Source of the DNA: Dyadobacter soli
GTDB taxonomy: Bacteria; Bacteroidota; Bacteroidia; Cytophagales; Spirosomataceae
Assembly (NCBI RefSeq): GCF_900101885.1
Contig: NZ_FNAN01000008.1
Location: 124,001-188,000 of the forward strand
Direction of reading: 5' to 3'
Length of the DNA stretch: 64,000 nucleotides
The translations under genes were made by a program, and so were the position numbers. The notes under the pieces are model-generated. The model saw only the letters and a list, made by a program, of their open reading frames with translations. It ran no database searches and was not told the DNA's origin. How positions within the stretch are numbered: position 1 is the first letter of the stretch; each line of letters begins with the position of its first letter. Positions 1 through 9,903 of the stretch are shown here, one piece after another.

Positions 1-735
1 CACATTAGCCGCACCGGTGGAGACATTCCAGCCCTGGTACATGTAGGTTTTGGCGAGAAAAGCGAGCGCAGCCCATTTGGTAGGACGTCCTACCTGTGAT
101 TGTGCTTCGGGAAGCCCTTCCGACGCCGCTTTGAAGTCGGCCTCGATCATCGGCCATACGTCCTTGTCGTTAGGCACCTTGGTACTTTCCAGGTCGTCGA
201 GTTTGTAAATCGTCTCGTCGATGTACGGGATGGTTTTCCACATTTTCTTCGCCTCGAAGTGAAACAGGCCGCGCAGGAACCGTGCTTCGGCGATGATCTG
301 CTTTCTGCGGGTATCGCTTACCTCTGGCACTTCCGCCAATGTATTAATCACATCATTGGTACGGGCAATGCCTTTGTACAATCCGCGCCATTTGTTTTTG
401 ATGTGGTTGTTGGTAGGCTGAAAGTCCCATTTCTCGATAAACGATTGCTCCGGCTGGTCACCGGCGTCGGTACCTTTGTAGGAATCATCGGAAGCAAGCC
501 CGCCGAAAACCCAGCTCTGAATGTCGTTGTTCCACGAATCCTGACCGTCGAGGCCTTGTCCGTCGATCATCGCGTAGGCGCCCACGAGCAAGCCTTCCAC
601 ACCCGAAGGTGTTTTGAGGGCCGTCGGGCTGTATTGTCCCTGCGGATCGCGGCTCAGGAATGAGTCTTTGCAAGCAGAGACAATCCCGATTGCCAGCCCC
701 ACCGATAGCATGTATTTTACAAGTCTTGAATTCAT
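1..735 (-). CDS. SusD/RagB-family outer-membrane lipoprotein, N-terminal 245 residues (cut by window start)
   Basis: The frame is open from an ATG at 735 to base 1 with no stop, so only the first 245 residues are seen. The N terminus has a short hydrophobic stretch ending in a lipobox (VSAC, Cys20), so it is a surface lipoprotein. The segment AEARFLRG, about residue 125, is the SusD TPR hallmark and is followed by the YIDET and AALAFLAKTYMYQG regions. SusD proteins cap a SusC channel and bind the ligand. The partner SusC lies 42 bp upstream. The sequence is clearly paralogous to the SusD at 8113-9852 (shared KGTD, AEARFLRG and VGR.NKWAA-type blocks). The substrate cannot be told. Confidence 0.93.
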   Translation of the reverse strand, partial: MNSRLVKYMLSVGLAIGIVSACKDSFLSRDPQGQYSPTALKTPSGVEGLLVGAYAMIDGQGLDGQDSWNNDIQSWVFGGLASDDSYKGTDAGDQPEQSFIEKWDFQPTNNHIKNKWRGLYKGIARTNDVINTLAEVPEVSDTRRKQIIAEARFLRGLFHFEAKKMWKTIPYIDETIYKLDDLESTKVPNDKDVWPMIEADFKAASEGLPEAQSQVGRPTKWAALAFLAKTYMYQGWNVSTGAANV

Positions 736-777
736 ATATATTGAATTTTTAAGATCAGAAGAAAAAAGAACCGGTTT

Positions 778-3700
778 TCAGAACGACACATTAAGGCCCA
801 CCAGGAATGTCCGCGACACGGGCATATAGCCGCCGTCGAAGCCCAGCGTGCGGTCTTCGCCTGTCTGGATTTCGGGGTTCAGACCGCTATATTTCGTAAC
901 TGTGAACAAATTCTGCCCCTGCACATAGATCTGCGCATTGCTGAATCCGATTTTTGCAGCGACCGGCTTAGGCAAACTGTAAGTGAGCTGCACGTTTTTC
1001 AGACGGAAGTAGGTGCCTTTTTCAACAAAATAGCTGGAAGGACGGCTGCTGATCTGGTCATCCGCATCCATAATGGGCACGGTACCCTCTTTGTGTGTCG
1101 GCTGCCATGCATCGTACAACGCACGTTTGGCGCGGTTACCCTGGAATGTGTTGAAATCGGTGAAATAACGCAGGTAGCTGAAAATTTCATTACCCACCAC
1201 ACCATTACCGAAAACGGTCAGATCAAAGGCTTTGTAGCCGATATTCACATTCACACCGTATACAAAATCAGGGTGCGGGTTACCGATAACAGTCCGGTCG
1301 TCGTCCGTAATTTTACCGTCGCCATTGGTGTCCGCCACTTTGAATTTACCAGCCTTATTATAGGTACCGTAAGGCGCCCAGGCTTTGGCTTCTTCGTCGG
1401 ACTGGAAGATTCCGAGCACTTTATAGCCGTAGTAGGACGAAATTGGAAGCCCCGCCTGTGTGAGCGTCACCGCAGGTACGCGTGAACCGGCACCGAAGTA
1501 TTTGGTATTCTCGCTTTCATCGAGTTTATCCACCGTGTTGCGGTACATAGAGTAGTTGACAGACGCTCCGTAGCGCAGATCACCTTTCATGGCGGTGTTG
1601 CGGTAGGAAAGCCCGAGGTCGATACCCTTGTTGGTCATCTGGCCTACGTTGAACGAAGGCGCGCTTGCATCACCGGCTGTAAATGTAATCGGTGTCGAGA
1701 AGAGCATATCCGTCGTCTTACGGTTCCAGAAGTCGAGTTCGAGGGTTAACGCGTCGTTCAGGAATGTCGCGTCGAGCCCGATGTTGTTGGAAGTAGTGGT
1801 TTCCCATTTCGCATTCGGGTTACCGAATGAAGAAGCGTCATAACCGATGGTCGGCTGACTTCCCGATCCGTCGATCGGATAACCTGCGTGGAAAATATCG
1901 GCGCGGTAAGTGGTAAAGGCATTGTAGTCACCGATTTTCTGGTTACCCGTTTTACCCCAGCCGTAGCGCAGCTTCATGTCATTGATAAAGCTTAACGATT
2001 TCATAAAGTTTTCATCCGACAACCTCCAACCCACGCTGAATGCCGGAAATACCGCGCTTCTGGAAGCCTGCTGGAAACGCGAGGAAGCATCGTTCCGCAA
2101 AATGAACTGGAACAGGTACTTATCCGCAAATGCGTAGTTAACCTTTCCGAACTGCGAATAGAGGCTGTAATCGCGGTTCACGCCACCATAGTTAGTCGCT
2201 TTGGTCGCATCACCGAGGTTCAGATAATTGATAATAGACGGTATTTCAAATGCATAACCCGAGCGCGCGGCACCGAATTCTTCGGCAAACTCGCGGATCG
2301 CTTCAATTCCCACGTACGCATCCACTTTATGATTTGTACCGAAGTTATGGGAATAGCTCAAGGTATTCGTCCAAACCCATTGATAGGAATATTTACTAGT
2401 TGATCTTGACTCGTTGTTGAAGCTACCTTCCACATATTCAGGGTTGGCGCGACCTATGTAACGCCCACGTTCGCTAACCCCATCAATACCAAGGCTCGTT
2501 TTGATCGTCAGATTGGGAATAATGTCAAATTCACCATACACATTACCAAATGCACGCAGCCGGTAAGTCCTGTTATCCTTTTGCCGGTAAAGCGTCGAGT
2601 ATGGATTGGAGTTGTTACCCAGGTTTGCACCACGCGAACCGGCAAAATTGCCTTTGATATCATAAATAGGTAGCAAGGGGTGGTGCTTAAAGCTACCCGA
2701 AACCGCATTTTGTTCATCATTATTACCAAAACCTCCCTTTCTGTTATCGAACGATACCGCCAGGTTCTCCCCTACGCGAAAACGTTTGTTGGCAGTCGAG
2801 AACTCGGTATTGGCGCGGACGGTGTAGCGGTCGTAACCGATAAATTTCACGACACCGTCCTGGCTGAAATAACCAACCGATAATGCATAACGACTATTTT
2901 CGGTACCGCCGGTTGCGGATAGCTGGTAATTTTGAATGGGTGCCGAGCTAGTCAGTTCTTTCCACCAATTGGTATCTGCTGCTTTCGTAATGGCATAAAT
3001 ATTGCCCGGTACGAGGGAATATTTGGCGGGATCTACGTCTGGCGTACCCTCCTTGCCTTTGCTCGGAAATACATAATCCGGCACGGTCACCTCGCCATTC
3101 GGACCGAATGTGTACTGCCCGTGGGAAGGTGTTTTACCTGCATATTTGTCTGCTAGATAGAGGTACTCACCCAATTCCTTCGCATTCAGCGCCTCTACGT
3201 CGTTATAAGCCTTCTGTGTTCCATAATAAGCATTAAAGGAAATCACCGGCTTACCGATTTTACCACGCTTGGTCGTGATGATTACCACCCCGTTCGCCGC
3301 GCGTGAGCCGTAAATGGAGGCCGAAGACGCGTCTTTCAGGATTTGGATCGTTTCGATGTCGTTGGGGTTGAGGTTACCCTGGTTTTCGGTAGGTACGCCG
3401 TCGATAATGAACAGCGGGTCGTTGTTACCAATCGTACCGAACCCCCGTATACGCACGGTCGCGTTTCCGCCCGGCGTTGCGTCGTTCACAATGTTCAAAC
3501 CCGACGCGCGACCTTGCAGCTGTTGTGCAAATGTCGTGGCCGGAACAGACTGCAAGTCCTTCGCATTCACGGTAGTTACCGACCCGGTAATGTCCCGTCG
3601 TGACTGCGAACCATAACCGGTCACAATCACCTCTTCGAGTGCACTTACGTCACTGGTCATCGAAACATCGATGATAGTCCTGTTGCCAATCGCCACGTCC

Positions 3701-3966
3701 TTGGCCGTATAGCCGATAAATGAAAAAACAAGGATTTGAGCGCTGGAAGGCACTTTAATGGAATAATTGCCGTCCGCGTCGGTGGTGACCCCAATGGTCG
3801 TCGAACCTTTTAGTGTGACAGAAGCTCCCGGCAAGCTCGACCCGGATTGCTCATCCACGACCTTTCCGGTAATGGTGATATCCTGTGCAAACGCTGTTAG
3901 GGAGATGAGAAATAGGAGCACGCAAAAAAGCAGCCTGCTTCCCAGGTGAAGGTAGTTTTGTTTCAT
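778..3966 (-). CDS. SusC/RagA-family TonB-dependent outer-membrane transporter (unit 1)
   Basis: 1062 aa, the usual SusC size. Residues 1-28 are a signal peptide ending AFAQ. Residues 31-105 form a carboxypeptidase-regulatory-like domain. A TonB-box-like EEVIVTGYG is at 111-119 and the plug covers about 122-235, closing with the SusC signature YGSRAANGV (219-227). The remainder is the beta-barrel, ending in the terminal Phe used for outer-membrane insertion. It imports a ligand delivered by its SusD using TonB energy. It is the first gene of a two-gene unit with the SusD at 735, and has its own promoter (4000-4007). No anti-sigma or FecR gene is adjacent. The substrate is unknown. Confidence 0.97.
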   Translation of the reverse strand: MKQNYLHLGSRLLFCVLLFLISLTAFAQDITITGKVVDEQSGSSLPGASVTLKGSTTIGVTTDADGNYSIKVPSSAQILVFSFIGYTAKDVAIGNRTIIDVSMTSDVSALEEVIVTGYGSQSRRDITGSVTTVNAKDLQSVPATTFAQQLQGRASGLNIVNDATPGGNATVRIRGFGTIGNNDPLFIIDGVPTENQGNLNPNDIETIQILKDASSASIYGSRAANGVVIITTKRGKIGKPVISFNAYYGTQKAYNDVEALNAKELGEYLYLADKYAGKTPSHGQYTFGPNGEVTVPDYVFPSKGKEGTPDVDPAKYSLVPGNIYAITKAADTNWWKELTSSAPIQNYQLSATGGTENSRYALSVGYFSQDGVVKFIGYDRYTVRANTEFSTANKRFRVGENLAVSFDNRKGGFGNNDEQNAVSGSFKHHPLLPIYDIKGNFAGSRGANLGNNSNPYSTLYRQKDNRTYRLRAFGNVYGEFDIIPNLTIKTSLGIDGVSERGRYIGRANPEYVEGSFNNESRSTSKYSYQWVWTNTLSYSHNFGTNHKVDAYVGIEAIREFAEEFGAARSGYAFEIPSIINYLNLGDATKATNYGGVNRDYSLYSQFGKVNYAFADKYLFQFILRNDASSRFQQASRSAVFPAFSVGWRLSDENFMKSLSFINDMKLRYGWGKTGNQKIGDYNAFTTYRADIFHAGYPIDGSGSQPTIGYDASSFGNPNAKWETTTSNNIGLDATFLNDALTLELDFWNRKTTDMLFSTPITFTAGDASAPSFNVGQMTNKGIDLGLSYRNTAMKGDLRYGASVNYSMYRNTVDKLDESENTKYFGAGSRVPAVTLTQAGLPISSYYGYKVLGIFQSDEEAKAWAPYGTYNKAGKFKVADTNGDGKITDDDRTVIGNPHPDFVYGVNVNIGYKAFDLTVFGNGVVGNEIFSYLRYFTDFNTFQGNRAKRALYDAWQPTHKEGTVPIMDADDQISSRPSSYFVEKGTYFRLKNVQLTYSLPKPVAAKIGFSNAQIYVQGQNLFTVTKYSGLNPEIQTGEDRTLGFDGGYMPVSRTFLVGLNVSF

Positions 3967-3999
3967 CGTATTTAGTCAGGTTAATATAGTAACGCATCC

Positions 4000-4007
4000 C
4001 AAAAATA
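4000..4007 (-). promoter_or_regulatory. -7 promoter element for SusC unit 1
   Basis: The minus strand reads TATTTTTG, an exact match to the Bacteroidota TAnnTTTG element. It predicts a start near 3993-3996 and a leader of about 30 nt. No good -33 TTTG is present at the usual distance, so strength is uncertain. Confidence 0.5.
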
Positions 4008-4393
4008 TTCATTTGTAATCATTAAATAATCTAATAACTACAAAATATATTCAATCCAATATACAATTGTACTATTTTAATCAAATAAGTGAATCAGGAT
4101 TGATCTTTTCCAAGAAACGCACCAGCAGGTTAAATGATTTTTAATCCAATTTTAATCTCTAACATTATAAGTGTCACACCTACAAATAACACTAAATCAA
4201 GCATTTAATGTAAAAAACAGGTTACAAACTGTTCGAAACGTTAGACAAGACGAGAAGATAAAATATCTGGATCGGCCGACTCGGGAGATAAATGGCTTAA
4301 TTTCAATTAATTTATATAATTAACTTAAATATCCATATTAATTAATCTCACACTAAGCGTTTAAAATTGGAAAATTTATATTTCAATAAAAAA

Positions 4394-4415
4394 GCCGCTG
4401 CGGTGAGTCAGCGGC
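4394..4415 (-). terminator. Rho-independent terminator of the FG-GAP/ASPIC gene
   Basis: On the minus strand a perfect 7-bp stem GCCGCTG/CAGCGGC with an 8-nt loop is followed by six T residues (4393-4388). It lies 43 bp past the stop codon at 4459, so it ends the susC-susD-FG-GAP transcript and insulates SusC unit 1. Confidence 0.85.
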
Positions 4416-4458
4416 AAAATAGTATTGGAATTGAAATCTATTTCGAATGTCGGCGGGA

Positions 4459-7400
4459 CTATTTCAACTCCCTCTTAACTCCTTTCGAATTGGTAACGGT
4501 TACAGATGATACGTAATCCGGCAAGAACAATGCGTGGCTCGATTGTGAAAGGAATGACGAGCCGTACCCCGGCTCTTCCTTCCGCGATTTACCGTTCTTT
4601 AAATGCACCAGCACCGATGTTTCGCCCGCACCCAGCTCGACCTTTCGCATTGGCCTTGCTGCTCTGTGAAAACGCAGCAAATTACGATTTTGCGAGGTTA
4701 CCGAAAGCCAGTTGCCGCCCGTTGAAGCCACGCGCACAAGCCCCTTCATGTTGCCCGCAGCCATATAACCGCTTTCCGAAATGCTCAGCGGGCGGAAACC
4801 GCCCTTACCGTCACCTTTGAGGATGAGGCCGTACATGGCGTCGTAGCGCCCCACCGACACCTCCGAGCCATAATCATTCCCCGAAATCATCACATCGAGG
4901 TTCCCGTCCTGATCGAAATCATCGGCGATCATACCGAAAAGCGGGGCAAACTGCGCCTGGATGGGCAACTCGCGAATGGCAAACTTACCGCCGCCCTGGT
5001 TTTCGATGTAACTGCTTCGCATCCAGGTAGCCGACAAATGCAATGCGTCTTTCAATTCTTCCGGTTTCAGAATATCCGGCAACCGCGATTCCGCAAACTT
5101 CCCGTATTCCTGGAAGCGCTGGCGCACCTGGATCACCTGCTTGCCCATATCGTCGCGTGTGTTGTAGGGAAACTCCTTGTAGGTATCATCCTCAGCTTTG
5201 TAGAAAACCGTCGGGATGGCGTCGAAATAGCCGTCGTTGTTGAAATCCTTCGCATATACGCTCACGGGGCGACTTTCGGAAGCCCTGGTAAGCGTGTTTG
5301 TCCCGAGGTTTCCGCCGATGTAGTCCATATCGCCGTCGTTATCGAAATCTCCGGCGACAAGGCTTCCCCACCACCCTTTCTTCGCATCGAGGCCGGTAGC
5401 AACCTTTTTGAATTTGCCTTTATCGTTTTTCAGGAAAGTCAATGGCATCCATTCGCCCGCGAGCAGGAGGTCCGTCCAGCCGTCGTTATCATAGTCCGTC
5501 CAAAGTGCGTCGCATACCAGGCCGATACCTGCCAATTCCGGAGCAACTGCATTCGTGACGTTGGAAAAACGCACATTACTGCCATTGGAATCATTGCGTA
5601 AAATATAGCTAGAAACCGGCTTTGGATATTTCCCCGCTTCCACCCGTCCTCCAACAAACAAATCCAGATCGCCATCCCGGTCGTAATCGACGGCTTTTAC
5701 ACACGAACCATTCACCAGGAATGCAGGCAATGCGGCCGTATCGCGGGTAAAATGCCCCTTCCCGTCGTTGAGATACAATGCATTTTTCAATGCATCAGAC
5801 CCTTCCTGCAACTCGTAGCTCCCGCTGACAATATATAAATCCAGATCCTGGTCACGGTCGGCGTCGAAAAGCAGCACGCCCATGTCCTCGGAAGGCTTCT
5901 CAAAGCCTTCCGGCCCCGGCAATAAGTCGGCAACCGAGAATTTTCCATCCGGCTTTTGAAGCAAAAATCTTCCCTTATGCAGGCTTGCACCTCCTACGAA
6001 CACATCTTCCAGTCCATCCCCGTTCACATCTCCTGCCGCAAGTGCCGGCCCGAATTGTGACATTTTGTGCGGCAGCAGCTTCTGCACATTGAAATCAATG
6101 ATATCCATTTCCTCGTGGCGGTACGGCACATTCAACTCGCCCGTAATATCGGTAAACAGCGGTGCGGCAGTTGGCTTGGCTGGCGTCGGCACCAGCGCCG
6201 CGTCTTTTTCCCTCACAACCAGCACCTGATTGCCCCGTACATTTTTCAGAACCTGACTTTTCCCGCCCGGCCACGTAATTTTCACTTCCTGCAAAGTCTT
6301 TTCTTTGCCTAAACCGAAATGCAAAACCGGCTCAACGGTCGACAGATAGCCACGGTAAGGCGAGTTTTCAGCCACCTGTTTTTTTCCATCCGCGTAGGTG
6401 ATTTCCGCAATCGCGCCAATCCCCGCACCATTGTAACGATCCCCTTTAAACGCAATGCGCAAATAGTTGCTTTCCGCGGGTTTCAGCTGAATCCTGTTGT
6501 TGCGGTAAACCATCGCGGAATCATTGATATTGTTGACAATGTAATCCAGGTCGCCGTCATTATCCAGATCCGCATATGCAGCCCCGTTCGAGAACCCGGG
6601 TGTTTCGATGCCCCAGTCGGTGGTGACGTCGTCGAATGCGAGGTTACCTTTGTTTTTAAATGCAAAATTCCTGATCCTGACGCTCGGAATGTAGTCCAGC
6701 ATCATCATGGAGGCCATGATGCTCGATACTTCGTTGCGATAAGCAATGAAGTCGAGGTCGGTAATGTCCCTGGGGAAGCCGTTTGTAATGATAATATCCC
6801 TCAGGCCGTCATTATCAAAATCGGTCACCATCGGCGTCCAGCTCCAATCGGTTTCGGCAATGCCGCTCAGCAACCCTATTTCGCTGAATACCGGCGATTT
6901 ATCTCCCTGCACGGGGCTTCCCATATTGAGTTGCAGCGTATTTCGGGCTACCTGGTACTGGTAACCGAAAAGGTCGTTATTCTGGTAAGTCACATAGCTG
7001 TTCGCAGGCGTCATCATTTTCTTTCTACGGTTAGTAGCCGGCATCATATCCACGGCCACCACGTCTACCAGCCCGTCGTTGTTGATGTCGGCCACATCGT
7101 TACCCATTGCCGAATGCGAAGTGTGCTTAAAAGAAGTCGGCGCCTGATCGGTAAATGTGCCATTCCCATTGTTGATGTAAAGAAGGTCGTTGGTAAGGTA
7201 ATCGTTGGTAATGTACACGTCCTTCCAGCCATCCTGGTTCACATCCGTCACATTGATTCCCAGGCTGTAACCTTCGATCAGGATGCCCGCTTCTTTGGAT
7301 ACATTGGTAAAAACCGGGTGGTTCAGCTTTGCGTCCCAGTCGTTGCGGTAGAGCCTGTCCGTGCGGCGCGACGAGCCGTCGACGATCTTCTGGTGGTATT

Positions 7401-8010
7401 TATTGGGAAAATTGTTGTCGTCCATTTCGTTCACGATCAGGAACAGGTCCAGGTCGCCATCGTTATCATAATCAAAAAACGCCGCATTAGTCGTGTGCGT
7501 CGTGTCCGCGATCCCGTATTCTTTACCCATTTCTTTGAAAACCGGCACTTTATCCTTCCCAAGGCCCTGGTTTACATAGAGCAGGTTCTCACGCTGCTGC
7601 GCTACCTCCCGCACGGACGCGCACACGTAGATATCGAGCAGGTTATCATTATTAATATCTACCAATGCCACACCTGTCGACCATTTGTTCTTAGGCGCAA
7701 CGCCGGCTTTTTCCGTCACATCCTCGAATTTGAAATCCCCTTTGTTCAGATACAGCCTGTTCGGAGCGGTATTTCCCGTGAAATACACATCGGGCAGGCT
7801 GTCGTTGTTGAAATCACCCAGGGCCACGCCTCCTCCGTTGTAGACGTATTCAAATGCCAGGATGTTCATCGTATCGTTTTCAGCGATCCGGTTCGCAAAC
7901 TGGATACCTGTTTCACCGGCGGGCAGCTCGGTAAAAGTTTTGAGTTCTTTTTTGCAGGATACGAGCAGGACCGAGCCCACCAACAGAGGAAGTAAGCGCT
8001 TAATGAACAT
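4459..8010 (-). CDS. Large FG-GAP/VCBS-repeat lipoprotein with ASPIC/UnbV domain (CRTAC1-like)
   Basis: 1183 aa. A lipobox (LVSC, Cys19) marks it as a lipoprotein, probably surface-exposed. I count about 14 calcium-binding repeat cores of the form DxNxDGxxD (for example DYDNDGDLDLF, DVNQDGWKDVY, DFDNDGDMDYI). These fall in two blocks, predicted to fold as two beta-propellers. Between them (about residues 510-600) is an ASPIC/UnbV domain with GAGIGAI, HFGLG and WPGGKSQVL motifs. Family members are thought to act as extracellular binding or adhesion modules. It is the third gene after SusC (13137) and SusD (9852), separated from SusD by an attenuator-like hairpin. Inference: an accessory ligand-capture protein for that transporter. 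No catalytic domain was seen. Confidence 0.93.
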   Translation of the reverse strand: MFIKRLLPLLVGSVLLVSCKKELKTFTELPAGETGIQFANRIAENDTMNILAFEYVYNGGGVALGDFNNDSLPDVYFTGNTAPNRLYLNKGDFKFEDVTEKAGVAPKNKWSTGVALVDINNDNLLDIYVCASVREVAQQRENLLYVNQGLGKDKVPVFKEMGKEYGIADTTHTTNAAFFDYDNDGDLDLFLIVNEMDDNNFPNKYHQKIVDGSSRRTDRLYRNDWDAKLNHPVFTNVSKEAGILIEGYSLGINVTDVNQDGWKDVYITNDYLTNDLLYINNGNGTFTDQAPTSFKHTSHSAMGNDVADINNDGLVDVVAVDMMPATNRRKKMMTPANSYVTYQNNDLFGYQYQVARNTLQLNMGSPVQGDKSPVFSEIGLLSGIAETDWSWTPMVTDFDNDGLRDIIITNGFPRDITDLDFIAYRNEVSSIMASMMMLDYIPSVRIRNFAFKNKGNLAFDDVTTDWGIETPGFSNGAAYADLDNDGDLDYIVNNINDSAMVYRNNRIQLKPAESNYLRIAFKGDRYNGAGIGAIAEITYADGKKQVAENSPYRGYLSTVEPVLHFGLGKEKTLQEVKITWPGGKSQVLKNVRGNQVLVVREKDAALVPTPAKPTAAPLFTDITGELNVPYRHEEMDIIDFNVQKLLPHKMSQFGPALAAGDVNGDGLEDVFVGGASLHKGRFLLQKPDGKFSVADLLPGPEGFEKPSEDMGVLLFDADRDQDLDLYIVSGSYELQEGSDALKNALYLNDGKGHFTRDTAALPAFLVNGSCVKAVDYDRDGDLDLFVGGRVEAGKYPKPVSSYILRNDSNGSNVRFSNVTNAVAPELAGIGLVCDALWTDYDNDGWTDLLLAGEWMPLTFLKNDKGKFKKVATGLDAKKGWWGSLVAGDFDNDGDMDYIGGNLGTNTLTRASESRPVSVYAKDFNNDGYFDAIPTVFYKAEDDTYKEFPYNTRDDMGKQVIQVRQRFQEYGKFAESRLPDILKPEELKDALHLSATWMRSSYIENQGGGKFAIRELPIQAQFAPLFGMIADDFDQDGNLDVMISGNDYGSEVSVGRYDAMYGLILKGDGKGGFRPLSISESGYMAAGNMKGLVRVASTGGNWLSVTSQNRNLLRFHRAARPMRKVELGAGETSVLVHLKNGKSRKEEPGYGSSFLSQSSHALFLPDYVSSVTVTNSKGVKRELK

Positions 8011-8061
8011 TTGCCAGGTGCAATAAATTAGTAGAATCAGGATATTTCGAAATTAAGAAAA

Positions 8062-8087
8062 GGAGATGGTAAATACATACCATCTCC
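8062..8087 (-). terminator. Hairpin/attenuator between susD and the FG-GAP gene
   Basis: A perfect 10-bp inverted repeat GGAGATGGTA/TACCATCTCC with a 6-nt loop. On the minus strand it is followed by TTTTCTTAATTT, so it has terminator form. It sits inside the operon, 25 bp after the susD stop and 51 bp before the FG-GAP start. It probably lowers expression of the third gene relative to SusC/SusD, or protects the upstream mRNA 3' end. Confidence 0.65.
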
Positions 8088-8112
8088 CATAAATTAGTTA
8101 GGTTATAATAAT

Positions 8113-9852
8113 TTAAAAACCGGGGTTCTGCTTCAAAACATCGGCGCCTTGAAGGTCGATCTGCCCCTGTGGTATCGGCAATAATTCGTATTTAGCTGCA
8201 AACTTCGCGCTACCTAATGCACCTGTGAGCTGTTTCGATTCGAACGTCAGGTATGCATTCAACTCCTTATCGGCCACGCCCCAGCGCACGAGGTCGAAGA
8301 AACGGTGGCCTTCCAGGTTCAATTCAAGCTTCCGTTCAAACCGGACAGCCATGCGCGCCGCTTCTTTGTCAGTCCACGCAGTTTTATAAGTACTGATCAC
8401 GTATTTCGCCGCAGGGGTAGTGCCCTTCATTACGAAACTTTGCGGATTAGCGGCACGCGTGCGCACCATATTCACATATTCGCGCGCTTTTTCGAGGGTA
8501 CCAGCCTCCACTTCCGCCTCCGCGGCCATCAGCAGCACATCTGCAAAACGGATTACAGCATAGTTAATCGCCGTGTAGCCGGGCGTCCAGGAGCTGTTGT
8601 CCTGCAACGAACCTACATCGGTTTTGTAGTAAGCAAATTTTTTCGGGCTGTATGGGCCACCATTCGCCTGATTACGGATCCAGTCGGCACCGGGGTGATC
8701 GATCCAGTCGAGGAACGGAATTCCGCGACGGCCCACCGAGTGGTCGAGGCGTGGATCGAGGTTACCGGCATCGGGGGTGAATTTATCTTTGGAAAGCAAA
8801 CCCATATCCGACGCCACTGCATTCTTGTCTGAGTTGTATGAACCGTCGAGCAGCGGCAAACCATTGGCGTCGGTGCGGTGCGAGTTCACCATTTCAAAAC
8901 TCGGTTGAAAGAAGCCGCAGCAGTTACCCGGACCATTCGCACCGGTGTTGTAGGGCCAGTTAAGGTCAAATTCAGGGTTTGCATTGTTTACGCTACCCGT
9001 GTTGGCGGCTGCCTGGACGGCGAAAATGGATTCCGCATTGTTGTCATTCGAAGCCCGGAACGCATCGGCATACTTGGGCACCAAGGCATATTTTTTACCG
9101 TTGGTGGTCTGCCCGCTGGCGATGATCTGGTCGAAAAGCGTTTTGGCTTCCGGAAATTTTTTCTGGTAGAGAAGCGCTTTGGCGAGATAAGCTGCGGCCG
9201 CCCATTTGTTGGCACGCCCTACTGCATCCTGGGTTTCCGGCAGGTTATCGAATGCAAATTTGAAATCTGCCTCGATCTTCGGCCAGAGGTCCGCGTCGTT
9301 TTTCACCTTTTCGATCCCTGCGTCGTAATCCACGGATTCATCTACATAAGGTGTGTTGCCAAATGCTTTTTTCAGCTCGAAGTAGTAATGCCCACGTAAA
9401 AAACGCGCCTCCGCGGTGATCCGCGTCTTGGTCGCATCTGTCACTTCGGCATCGGCCTTGGCTATGAGGCGGATCACCCCATTGGCACGGGAAATACCTT
9501 CGTAGTTGCCCTGCCATTTCTCAGAAATCACGCCCTGTGTGCTCTGATACTCATAGCGCTGGATCGGGTTGATGTCGCTGTAATCGCCGGGGTCGGTACC
9601 TTTATTGGCGTCGCCTCCGCGGATACTTCCCCAAACCCAGTTGCTCGGACTCGCCATCCGGCCGCCCGCACCTTTGCCATTGATCTGGCCGTACACGGCG
9701 ATCAGCGCACCTTCAAGCCCTTTTGTAGAGGTAAGAAGCCCTTCGCTCACCGCGCCCGTTGCCGGTTTTTCCAGAAAACTTTCTTTGCAGGAGAAAAACA
9801 CCGTCATCAGAGCGGTGATAATCACCATACTATTGGTTAATATCTTTTTCAT
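8113..9852 (-). CDS. SusD/RagB-family outer-membrane lipoprotein (unit 2)
   Basis: 579 aa, full length for SusD. The lipobox is FFSC (Cys22). Key blocks are AEARFLRGHYYFELKKAFG, the ADVLLMAAEAEVEAG helix, and the C-terminal RFERKLELNLEGHRFFDLVRW segment typical of the RagB/SusD fold. It binds substrate at the cell surface and lids the SusC channel. The gene starts 51 bp after SusC unit 2 and precedes the FG-GAP lipoprotein. It is paralogous to the truncated SusD at 1-735. The substrate is not predictable from sequence. Confidence 0.96.
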   Translation of the reverse strand: MKKILTNSMVIITALMTVFFSCKESFLEKPATGAVSEGLLTSTKGLEGALIAVYGQINGKGAGGRMASPSNWVWGSIRGGDANKGTDPGDYSDINPIQRYEYQSTQGVISEKWQGNYEGISRANGVIRLIAKADAEVTDATKTRITAEARFLRGHYYFELKKAFGNTPYVDESVDYDAGIEKVKNDADLWPKIEADFKFAFDNLPETQDAVGRANKWAAAAYLAKALLYQKKFPEAKTLFDQIIASGQTTNGKKYALVPKYADAFRASNDNNAESIFAVQAAANTGSVNNANPEFDLNWPYNTGANGPGNCCGFFQPSFEMVNSHRTDANGLPLLDGSYNSDKNAVASDMGLLSKDKFTPDAGNLDPRLDHSVGRRGIPFLDWIDHPGADWIRNQANGGPYSPKKFAYYKTDVGSLQDNSSWTPGYTAINYAVIRFADVLLMAAEAEVEAGTLEKAREYVNMVRTRAANPQSFVMKGTTPAAKYVISTYKTAWTDKEAARMAVRFERKLELNLEGHRFFDLVRWGVADKELNAYLTFESKQLTGALGSAKFAAKYELLPIPQGQIDLQGADVLKQNPGF

Positions 9853-9903
9853 CAGTTCAGAATATTAATGATTCATTCAATGTAGAAACTGCCTGTTTGT
9901 TGA

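Larger units (their letters stand above)
3967..4458. other. AT-rich intergenic region between SusC unit 1 and the FG-GAP lipoprotein gene
   Basis: 492 bp without a credible gene. It holds, in minus-strand order, the terminator of the FG-GAP gene (4394-4415), a perfect palindrome TACAATTGTA at 4062-4071 that overlaps the TTGTAC element shared with the other susC upstream regions, a -7 promoter element at 4000-4007, and a leader motif TTAACCTGACTAA at 3984-3972. The rest is strongly AT-rich with no feature I can name. Confidence 0.7.

Noticed and set aside
6319..7995. 558-codon open frame on the plus strand
   Set aside because: It is antisense to the FG-GAP lipoprotein gene, whose repeats, lipobox and domain order are unmistakable. 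The plus-strand translation is rich in Val/Ile/His/Arg with no domain.
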